The notes beneath the pieces were generated by a model. That model was not told the origin of the DNA. It saw only the letters and a program-made list of their open reading frames with translations, and searched no databases. 6,966 nt of DNA from Nitrospirota bacterium (GTDB taxonomy: Bacteria; Nitrospirota; Nitrospiria; JACQBZ01): assembly GCA_016198945.1 (NCBI GenBank), contig JACQHO010000186.1, positions 1-6,966 on the forward strand. Direction: 5' to 3'. The stretch's first letter is position 1. The number at the start of each line of letters is the position of its first letter. Below, piece by piece: positions 1 through 4,762 of the stretch. Made by a program: the position numbers and the translations under genes.

Positions 1-1540
1 ACTCAAGCCTGCGCGACGCGCAGGCCAGAACGCGGATCCCGTCGCCGGCCAGCTCCCGGTGAATCCGGAGAATCTCGTCCCGATGATGCCGGAGCATGGG
101 CTTGAAGGATCGTTCCTCCGCCACGCCGGTCGACCGCCGCAAAACCTCGTCGATGCCGCCTTTGGTGAAGACCCAACCCCCGCCGGACGGATCCCGGTGC
201 ACGGTCGTCATAAGCTTTCGGACCGAGTCAAACGGAATCTCCCCGATTCGCGGATACCGGCCTTCCAGCTCCGCCTTCCAGAGACCGGCCTTTGCGGCGG
301 CCACGAGCAGCGCCCCCTCGGTCGGATCTCCCAAAACGGTCCATTGTCCGTCCCGCTCCTGAAGACCGGCCTCGGTGCAGAGAACCGCGGCCCGCAGAAG
401 ATCGCGCAACGACGCCTCGTCCCGCGGATCCAGCACGCGGTCCTTTTCATAAAACCGCCCCTCCGGCCGATAGCCGTTTCCGGTGACATCCAGAAGCCTC
501 CCGGCCAGATGGATGATCTCAACCGACATGATGTTTTGGGTCAGGGTTCCGGTCTTGTCGGAGCAGATCGTCGTCACACAGCCCAGCGTCTCGACGGCCG
601 GAAGCTTCCGGATGAGGGCGTTTCGCCGGACCATGGACTGTGCGCCGAGGGCGAGAACGATCGTGACGACGGCCGGAAACCCCTCGGGAATCACGGCCAC
701 GGCGAGACTGATCGCCGTCAGGAGCATCGCATCGAGCGGCTCGCCCCGGAGCAGGCCGGCGAGGAAGATCACGGCCGTCATTCCCAGCGCGGCCGCCGCC
801 AGCCATTTCCCAAGATGACCCAGGCGGATCTGGAGCGGGGTCAGGCGGTCTTCCATCGTCTGGAGGAGGCGGGCGATCTTCCCCAGTTCGGTCTTCATCC
901 CCGTTTCGGTCACGACGGCCCAGGCATGCCCCGTCTGGACCGCGGTCCCCATAAAGACCATGTTGGACCGGTCTCCCAGCGCGACGCTCTCACCGCGCAG
1001 AACCCGCGCATGCTTTACCGCAGCCGCGGACTCGCCGGTCAGATGCGCCTCGTCCAGCGTGAGATGAGCCGTTTCGATCAACCGCCCGTCGGCCGGGACC
1101 CGCCGCCCCGGATCCAGGGCCATCAAATCCCCCGGGACAAGATCCTGGGAAGGAATCTCGACGAGCCGCCCCTCCCGCCGAACCACCACCTGGGGCTGCT
1201 CCAGCTTCCGCAACGCGGCCAGGGCCCGCTCGGCGCGATATTCCTGGCTGAATCCCAATGCGGCATTGAGCCCCACGATGACGAGAATCATGACGGCGTC
1301 GACCAGGTCGCCCATCCCCCCGGCGATTGCGGCGGCCGCCAAAAGGATCAGGGTCATCACGTTGGTAAACTGCCGGAGCAGGATCGGCGCGATGCGCCTT
1401 CGATTTTCTTCCGCCAGGAGATTCGGCCCGTGACGGATGATCCGGCGCTCGGCTTCGGCCGGGGAGAGCCCCGCCCGGGAACTCCCCGCCGCGCGGAGGA
1501 CGTCCTCGATCTCCAGATGGGACCACGGTTTTTTGAGCAT
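1..1540 (-). CDS. Cation-transporting P-type ATPase, P2A (Ca2+-ATPase-like), 3' end cut by window edge
   Basis: The reverse-strand frame starting at ATG 1540 is open for 513 codons to the window edge, so the N-terminal half or more of the pump is present. In order: an N-terminal cation-ATPase segment (about 1-50) with GPN; hydrophobic TM1 and TM2 (about 58-98); the actuator domain with TGES at 168-171; TM3-TM4 ending in PEGFP at 285-289; the phosphorylation motif SDKTGTLT with aspartate 328; and the nucleotide-binding domain with FTKGG near lysine 460. The VIPEGFPAVVT and LPAVETLGC contexts match P2A SERCA/PacL-type pumps, where the PEGLP glutamate (here 286) helps coordinate Ca2+. Phenylalanine replaces the usual leucine. 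The missing part should hold the rest of the HAD domain and TM5-TM10. The start overlaps the stop of the upstream Usp gene by one base (TAATG), with AAGGAGA about 12 nt upstream. It would act in the inner membrane, probably exporting Ca2+ or a related cation; specificity is inferred. Confidence 0.93.
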   Translation of the reverse strand, partial: MLKKPWSHLEIEDVLRAAGSSRAGLSPAEAERRIIRHGPNLLAEENRRRIAPILLRQFTNVMTLILLAAAAIAGGMGDLVDAVMILVIVGLNAALGFSQEYRAERALAALRKLEQPQVVVRREGRLVEIPSQDLVPGDLMALDPGRRVPADGRLIETAHLTLDEAHLTGESAAAVKHARVLRGESVALGDRSNMVFMGTAVQTGHAWAVVTETGMKTELGKIARLLQTMEDRLTPLQIRLGHLGKWLAAAALGMTAVIFLAGLLRGEPLDAMLLTAISLAVAVIPEGFPAVVTIVLALGAQSMVRRNALIRKLPAVETLGCVTTICSDKTGTLTQNIMSVEIIHLAGRLLDVTGNGYRPEGRFYEKDRVLDPRDEASLRDLLRAAVLCTEAGLQERDGQWTVLGDPTEGALLVAAAKAGLWKAELEGRYPRIGEIPFDSVRKLMTTVHRDPSGGGWVFTKGGIDEVLRRSTGVAEERSFKPMLRHHRDEILRIHRELAGDGIRVLACASRRLE

Positions 1541-2007
1541 TAAGAAGCGGGTCTCCTTGAACCGCTTTCCGCCAGCGGAATGGACAGGACGGCGCAGGAG
1601 GCCATCCGGACCACTTTCTCGGCCGTGCTTCCGAAAAAAATCTTCTCTAACTCCCCCGTCCCGCCGTACCGGCCCATCACGATCAGATCGACTTTTTCTC
1701 GACGCGAGATTTTAGTGATTTCACTGAACGGGATGCCGCGCAACACGATGCGATGCATCTTCAGATCGGCGGGAGGGTTTGAAAGAAACGCCCCCAATTT
1801 CAGACGCGCTCTTTTGCGAAGCGCCTTTTCCAGGGCATCGCCTTTCAAAGAACCGATCTCGGCCAGCAACTCCAACTCCCGGTTGTTGATTACATGAAGA
1901 ATGAGAAGCTCCCCCCCGAACTGCCGGGCCAATGTCACGGCCGCCGCATAGGCCCTTCGAGAACATTCGGAGAAGTCGACCGGAACCAGGATTTTATGAA
2001 AGGTCAT
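1540..2007 (-). CDS. Universal stress protein (UspA family)
   Basis: 155 residues, the usual size of a single-domain Usp. The N-terminus KILVPVDFSECS is the classic first strand with the ATP-contacting aspartate, followed by a helix rich in small residues and the strand ELLILHVI. The C-terminal half has DLIVMGRYGG, then GSTAEKVVR and a CAVLSIP final strand. The nucleotide-binding signature is usually G-x2-G-x9-G-(S/T). Here glycines 112 and 115 are followed by ten rather than nine residues before G126-S127, so one residue seems to be inserted. ATP-binding type is likely but the phosphate loop may be altered. Usps are cytoplasmic stress or energy-state proteins. AAAGG lies about 6 nt before ATG 2007. 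The gene sits 44 nt after the zinc-ribbon gene and ends in TAA sharing its last base with the ATPase ATG, which suggests translational coupling. Confidence 0.95.
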   Translation of the reverse strand: MTFHKILVPVDFSECSRRAYAAAVTLARQFGGELLILHVINNRELELLAEIGSLKGDALEKALRKRARLKLGAFLSNPPADLKMHRIVLRGIPFSEITKISRREKVDLIVMGRYGGTGELEKIFFGSTAEKVVRMASCAVLSIPLAESGSRRPAS

Positions 2008-2041
2008 CGTCCGCCTTTCTCATGCGAGCGCCAAGATCCGA

Positions 2042-2058
2042 AGCGGGTTTGTCCCGCT
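2042..2058 (-). other. Small hairpin at the 3' end of the zinc-ribbon gene
   Basis: Arms AGCGGG (2042-2047) and CCCGCT (2053-2058) pair perfectly over a 5-nt loop. The stem begins within the stop codon of the zinc-ribbon gene. No U-run follows on the transcribed strand, so it is not a convincing intrinsic terminator. It could be an RNA-processing or stabilising stem between the zinc-ribbon and Usp cistrons, or chance in GC-rich DNA. Confidence 0.3.
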
Positions 2059-2270
2059 CAACGCCTTCTCCGCCCGGCTCCCGCCCCCACCTTCTCTTCC
2101 TCCGCGGCCTTGGACGCTTCACGGTTCATGAGAATGAGGGGATCGACGATCTCCCCGCAATAGACACAGCGCCAGCCCTCGTAAGACCAGGGCGTCTCCC
2201 CGCCTCCGCCGTACATAAATTCCTCAAAATTCATCACGCCGCCGCATTTTGGGCATCTCATCGCGATCAT
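2058..2270 (-). CDS. Small zinc-ribbon protein, unknown function
   Basis: A 70-residue protein with two CxxC knuckles, CPKC at 6-9 and CVYC at 35-38, which should form a single zinc ribbon. Both are followed by glycine, as usual in such folds. Between them lies a short glycine-rich, aromatic stretch (FMYGGGGETPW), and the protein ends in an arginine-rich tail (RRRR). No membrane segment or signal peptide is visible. I do not recognise a named family; it could bind nucleic acid or a partner protein. ATG 2270 is chosen because an AAGGAAGGGG sequence lies directly before it; ATG 2261 is the alternative. It sits between Hsp20 and Usp in the same direction, so it is probably part of the stress operon. 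Confidence 0.8.
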   Translation of the reverse strand: MIAMRCPKCGGVMNFEEFMYGGGGETPWSYEGWRCVYCGEIVDPLILMNREASKAAEEEKVGAGAGRRRR

Positions 2271-2304
2271 CCCCTTCCTTATATCATGGGGCTCACGTCG
2301 CCCC

Positions 2305-2330
2305 CTCCATCCGCCTTAGGCGGAATGGAG
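2305..2330 (-). other. Stem-loop downstream of hsp20
   Basis: CTCCAT plus CCGCC (2305-2315) pairs with GGCGG plus ATGGAG (2319-2330) around a 3-nt loop with one bulged base at 2324, giving 11 base pairs. It lies 49 nt past the Hsp20 stop. No T-run follows on the minus strand, so it is a poor intrinsic terminator. It may stabilise the upstream mRNA, attenuate transcription into the three distal genes, or be a copy of a dispersed REP-like element. The neighbouring 2341-2360 holds a direct repeat of GCTCGCT (2343-2349 and 2352-2358). The rest of the 108-nt gap holds only the zinc-ribbon gene's ribosome binding site. Confidence 0.45.
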
Positions 2331-2378
2331 CCTCCCCCTCTCGCTCGCTTTGCTCGCTGGGAAGATTCCTATGGATAG

Positions 2379-2867
2379 TCAGTCCACTTTGATCTTCACT
2401 TCCTTCCGCTTGGCCTCTTCGGTTTTGGGCAGACGAACTTCCAAGAGTCCGTCTTTAAAACTGGCGCGCGCCTTGTCTGTCTGGACCTCTTCGGGTAGAT
2501 CAATCGTCCGAAGGAAGCTTCCATAGGAGCGCTCGGAATAGTAATATCCTTTCTTTTTGACCTCCTCTTCCCGTTTCTTTTCCCCCTTGATGGTCAGGTA
2601 GTGATCCGAGATGTTGATATCCAGATCCTCCTTTTTCATTCCGGGGACCTCGGCCTTCACGACCACGTCGTCCTTTTCCTCGTAAATTTCGACGGCCGGC
2701 TCGCGGAACCCGACCTCCCGAAATCGCTCCGGCCAGGTCAGACCCAAAAGGGGCTTGCGGAAGAAATCCCCAAACAGACGCTCCGCCTCACGCTCCATGC
2801 GGCTCAACTCCGTAAAAGGTCTCCATGGAGTCACCTCCCGCGTCTCTTTCTCTTTTTCCTTCAACAT
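2379..2867 (-). CDS. Small heat-shock protein Hsp20 (alpha-crystallin family)
   Basis: 162 residues, typical of bacterial class A small heat-shock proteins. The N-terminal arm has PWRPFTELSRMEREAERLF, a common small-HSP pattern. The alpha-crystallin domain spans about 56-148, starting PAVEIYEEKDDVVVKAEVPG and containing the YGSFLR strand (115-120) and an AxxxxGLL signature (A135 to L142). A C-terminal I-x-V motif (159-161) can dock into a neighbouring dimer during oligomer assembly. It should be an ATP-independent holdase in the cytoplasm that keeps unfolding proteins soluble. A near-perfect AAAGGAGGG lies 6 nt before ATG 2867, implying strong translation. It follows the BCAM0308-family gene by 31 nt with no visible promoter between them. 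No ROSE-like thermosensor leader is evident. Confidence 0.96.
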   Translation of the reverse strand: MLKEKEKETREVTPWRPFTELSRMEREAERLFGDFFRKPLLGLTWPERFREVGFREPAVEIYEEKDDVVVKAEVPGMKKEDLDINISDHYLTIKGEKKREEEVKKKGYYYSERSYGSFLRTIDLPEEVQTDKARASFKDGLLEVRLPKTEEAKRKEVKIKVD

Positions 2868-2898
2868 GACACTCCCTCCTTTCTATTGAATCATCGGT

Positions 2899-3387
2899 TT
2901 ACCGCTCCTGTCCGCGATGCCACGTGACCCGGATGAATTTATCATCCCGGGACCAGTGATACGTCACTTCGCCTTTATAAGCCCGATGGATCTCCATCCC
3001 GATCCGCTGCGCAAACCGATCGCTCGTCGTCTGGACCTCGACAAAACTCCCCTCATCTTTAATGAGGATGACGCGCTCAAGCGGATTGATCGTTTTTGCC
3101 CGGGCCTCCTCATTTCGAATCAGACCGATGATCTCCTCCCGGTGGGGTTTCAAAAACGCCCCGCCCAGGCGGATGATGCCGCCCGGAAACGAATCGTTGA
3201 CTTTTTGGCAGGCGGGGCAAACCACGGAGCGAACCCCGCTCTCTTGCCTGAGGTCGAGCGGTTTCTCCATGGACCATCGCTTTCGACGGTAGCTCGCCCC
3301 GCAACGCCTGCAGACTGCCGTCTCTTTCGGCCCCATCAAGGGAAGGTACGGGTCGCGATGAACCGCGAGATTTTTCCGGATAGGCAT
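2899..3387 (-). CDS. BCAM0308-family zinc-ribbon protein
   Basis: 162 residues from ATG 3387. A basic N-terminus (MPIRKNLAVHRDPY) leads into two CxxC pairs, C26/C29 (CRRC) and C57/C60 (CPAC), predicted to form a split zinc ribbon. The C-terminal part, about 75-160, is mixed alpha/beta with HREEIIGLIRNEE, NPLERVILI and EVQTTSDRFAQRIG. This matches my recollection of the BCAM0308 family, named after a Burkholderia cenocepacia gene and related to the NMD3 N-terminal region; its function is unknown. The frame can be extended to a TTG at 3411, but those codons would translate the Shine-Dalgarno (AAGGAGG, 3405-3399), so ATG 3387 is preferred. It lies 20 nt after the deacylase stop. RNA or ribosome binding is only a guess from the zinc ribbon and basic residues. 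Confidence 0.87.
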   Translation of the reverse strand: MPIRKNLAVHRDPYLPLMGPKETAVCRRCGASYRRKRWSMEKPLDLRQESGVRSVVCPACQKVNDSFPGGIIRLGGAFLKPHREEIIGLIRNEEARAKTINPLERVILIKDEGSFVEVQTTSDRFAQRIGMEIHRAYKGEVTYHWSRDDKFIRVTWHRGQER

Positions 3388-3398
3388 GAAACCGCCCC

Positions 3399-3405
3399 CC
3401 TCCTT
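3399..3405 (-). promoter_or_regulatory. Ribosome binding site deciding the BCAM0308-family start
   Basis: AAGGAGG reads on the minus strand 11 nt before ATG 3387. It lies inside the longer reading frame that begins at TTG 3411, which argues against that upstream start. Confidence 0.7.
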
Positions 3406-3407
3406 TT

Positions 3408-3989
3408 TCAAAACCCGCTCGCCTTCTTCAGCGACCGCGCAAAATCGCCGACCTCCGGACGAACCAGACGCTCGAAATCCTCATACGCCATCTCAATCAC
3501 CTCATGATGCGTCCCGGCTTGAAAATAAATCTCCGGTTCCCGGGTCAAGGACCGGTCCAGAAAAACACGGAGCCCGTAGAGACTTCCAAACGGAGGCATC
3601 GCCCCCAACTCGCAATCCGGGAACAGTTTTCCTATTTCGGCTTCCGTCGCCAAGGCGACCCGTCGGGTCCCGAGCAACGGAGCGAGCCGATCCAGATCGA
3701 GATGAAGGTGCGACGGGAGGACCGCCATGACATACCGTTCATCGGCCTTCACCATCACCACCTTCGCCACCCGCCGCCCCGTGGCGTGAATGGAAGCGGC
3801 CAGTTCGGGGGAGGTGAAGGCCTCCGAATGGGGAATGACCCGGAACGGCGCCTTTTCGTTCCTCAACAACGCCTTCAACCGTTCGGGGGCCGTCGGCCAT
3901 TCGTCGCCCTCCCTCCCCTTCCGATATTGTTTCCACCAATGATCCAGTTTGATGATCCTCCCCATCTGAGCCGTCATGCCGCGCATCAT
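3408..3989 (-). CDS. YbaK/EbsC-type aminoacyl-tRNA deacylase
   Basis: 193 residues from ATG 3989. After an extension of about 35 residues rich in basic and aromatic residues (DHWWKQYRKGREG), a YbaK/ProX fold spans about 38-185. Visible landmarks are RVAKVVMVK with lysine 76, the likely counterpart of the conserved YbaK catalytic-site lysine, LPSHLHLDLDRL, and the hallmark GAMPPFG at 129-135. The closing region is YFQAGTHHEVIEM. The family hydrolyses mischarged tRNAs, such as Cys- or Ala-tRNA(Pro), or D-amino-acid variants; the substrate here is unknown. GTG 4085 would lengthen the protein by 32 residues, but that stretch overlaps the CBS gene and looks non-conserved. A GGGAGGGG Shine-Dalgarno just before ATG 3989 (an ATGATG pair) decides the start. 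The gene follows the CBS gene by 46 nt. Confidence 0.9.
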   Translation of the reverse strand: MMRGMTAQMGRIIKLDHWWKQYRKGREGDEWPTAPERLKALLRNEKAPFRVIPHSEAFTSPELAASIHATGRRVAKVVMVKADERYVMAVLPSHLHLDLDRLAPLLGTRRVALATEAEIGKLFPDCELGAMPPFGSLYGLRVFLDRSLTREPEIYFQAGTHHEVIEMAYEDFERLVRPEVGDFARSLKKASGF

Positions 3990-3993
3990 CCAC

Positions 3994-4002
3994 CCCTCCC
4001 TT
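3994..4002 (-). promoter_or_regulatory. Ribosome binding site deciding the YbaK-type start
   Basis: A purine run AAGGGAGGGG-like on the minus strand ends 4 nt before ATG 3989. It supports this start over the in-frame GTG at 4085, which would overlap the upstream gene by 50 nt. Confidence 0.65.
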
Positions 4003-4035
4003 CTCAAGGACCCTCGCGGAATCGTTCCTTCCCCG

Positions 4036-4473
4036 CTAAGGCCAGTATTCGGCCGTGGACTTGATATAGCCGAAGAGGATGTCACGCCGGGCGACGATCC
4101 CGACCAATTTTCCGTCGTGGACCACCGGGACCCGAATCAGATGATCGGTCTCCAGCAGCCGGATGATTTCATCCACCGGCGTGTCTCCATGAACGAATTT
4201 GACGTCCCGCGTCATGATCTCTTCGGCCCGGACGTCCCTCAGATCCCGGTCCTTCATCAAGATATCGAGGAGATCGAATTCGCTGACCAGCCCCGCGAGG
4301 CCGCCCTCCTCATCCACCACCGGCAGGCTTCCGATATTGAACTTGGTCAACTGCGATGCGATATGGCGGCCCGAATCGGACATCCGGCAAAACTTGACTT
4401 CCTGCTCCATCAACAGAGAGGCCGGGAGCTTGTGGAATTCACGTTTCTCGGTCAGGTACTCCGTGCGTCTCAT
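4036..4473 (-). CDS. Tandem CBS-domain protein (Bateman module)
   Basis: 145 residues made of almost nothing but two CBS domains: CBS1 about 18-75, ending GLVSEFDLLDIL, and CBS2 about 86-138, beginning EEIMTRDVKFV and ending GIVARRDILF. The repeated G-(L/I)-V-x-x-x-D pattern is typical of the adenosine-nucleotide site at the end of each domain (D67 and D131). There is no enzyme or channel domain, as in stand-alone Bateman proteins such as hypoxic response protein 1 (Hrp1) of M. tuberculosis. It probably senses AMP, ATP or a similar ligand in the cytoplasm; the partner is unknown. It is the first gene after the sigma-54 promoter, with AAGGAGG (4487-4481) 7 nt before ATG 4473 and a predicted leader of about 45 nt. 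Confidence 0.94.
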   Translation of the reverse strand: MRRTEYLTEKREFHKLPASLLMEQEVKFCRMSDSGRHIASQLTKFNIGSLPVVDEEGGLAGLVSEFDLLDILMKDRDLRDVRAEEIMTRDVKFVHGDTPVDEIIRLLETDHLIRVPVVHDGKLVGIVARRDILFGYIKSTAEYWP

Positions 4474-4529
4474 GGCGAATCCTCCTTCCGCTATCTTTCA
4501 TCATGGTTCCTCTTCCACCCAATTAATAA

Positions 4530-4545
4530 AGCAAAGGTCGTGCCA
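4530..4545 (-). promoter_or_regulatory. Sigma-54 (-24/-12) promoter of the stress operon
   Basis: The minus strand reads TGGCACGACCTTTGCT, an exact match to the sigma-54 consensus TGGCAC-R-N4-TTGCW, including the invariant GG (4544-4543) and GC (4532-4531) with correct spacing. Transcription should begin about 12 nt further on, near 4519, in the AT-rich stretch before the CBS gene. No equally good match was noticed in the other intergenic gaps. The sigma-54 activator encoded immediately upstream makes it the obvious regulator, which is an inference from position. Confidence 0.88.
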
Positions 4546-4653
4546 TCCCCGCCGGAGACCGATGACGCCGACCTTCGGTTCTCTCTTACTAAATCATGGG
4601 TTAGACGGATCGTCGGGATGAGAAACAGCCATAGAGCCAATAAAAGTGTGTAA

Positions 4654-4671
4654 CGTCCAAGATCGTGGACA
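4654..4671. promoter_or_regulatory. Candidate enhancer site 2 (proximal) for the sigma-54 activator
   Basis: CGTCCA and TGGACA flank a 6-bp spacer; the inner five positions (GTCCA/TGGAC) are perfectly palindromic. The 18-bp element agrees with the site at 4722-4739 at 12 positions, giving a shared pattern YGTCYA-N6-TRGACA. Its centre lies about 143 bp upstream of the predicted transcription start, normal for an NtrC-type enhancer. Binding by the adjacent regulator is inferred. Confidence 0.6.
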
Positions 4672-4683
4672 GCAACGCGGAAG

Positions 4684-4708
4684 GAAAATAACTTTTTTGC
4701 CTATTTTC
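4684..4708. repeat. AT-rich inverted repeat
   Basis: GAAAATA (4684-4690) and TATTTTC (4702-4708) are perfect 7-bp inverted arms around an 11-bp T-rich centre. The element lies between the two candidate enhancer sites. It could be a bend or a binding site for an architectural protein. It overlaps one arm of the wider TTGCCTAT/ATAGGCAA pair, so both cannot form as hairpins at once. Confidence 0.45.
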
Positions 4709-4752
4709 AATCAGATCTTTATGTCTATGACAGTAGACAGTTGTATAGGCAA
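4697..4752. repeat. Outer inverted repeat framing the distal enhancer site
   Basis: TTGCCTAT (4697-4704) and ATAGGCAA (4745-4752) are perfect 8-bp inverted arms separated by 40 bp that contain the distal dyad. On the transcribed minus strand the structure is followed by A rather than T residues, so it is not a standard terminator for the regulator gene. Its start lies only 10 nt past the regulator stop, so a role in ending or protecting that mRNA is possible. Confidence 0.45.
4722..4739. promoter_or_regulatory. Candidate enhancer site 1 (distal) for the sigma-54 activator
   Basis: TGTCTA-N6-TAGACA is a perfect 6-bp dyad and matches the second site at 4654-4671 in layout and in 12 of 18 positions. 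The centres are 68 bp apart, and this one lies about 211 bp before the predicted start. Paired palindromes upstream of a -24/-12 promoter are the usual arrangement for NtrC-family activators. An imperfect IHF-like sequence (AATCA..TTA, 4709-4721, one mismatch) adjoins it. Confidence 0.62.
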
Positions 4753-4762
4753 GTCGGAGGGG

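Noticed and set aside
59..1543. A 494-codon open frame on the plus strand
   Set aside because: It is the exact codon-register complement of the P-type ATPase frame. Its translation is rich in P, R, G and H with no family motif, while the minus strand shows TGES, PEGFP and DKTGT in order.
2895..2904. Short palindrome CGGTTTACCG around the BCAM0308-family stop codon
   Set aside because: Four-base arms are too short to separate from chance.
3990..4085. N-terminal extension of the YbaK-type protein from GTG 4085
   Set aside because: It would overlap the CBS gene by 50 nt and has an unstructured sequence; a strong Shine-Dalgarno just before ATG 3989 gives a better start.
4600..4617. GACG-GAT-CGTC near-palindrome as a third enhancer site
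   Set aside because: The spacing and flanks do not match the YGTCYA-N6-TRGACA pattern of the other two sites.
2917..4653. Several plus-strand frames of 140-225 codons opposite the BCAM0308, YbaK and CBS genes
   Set aside because: All are antisense to well-supported genes, lack good ribosome binding sites and show no motif.
4697..4752. Intrinsic terminator for the response-regulator gene
   Set aside because: The arms pair, but on the minus strand the structure is followed by an A-run, and the 40-nt loop is long. It is reported as an inverted repeat only.
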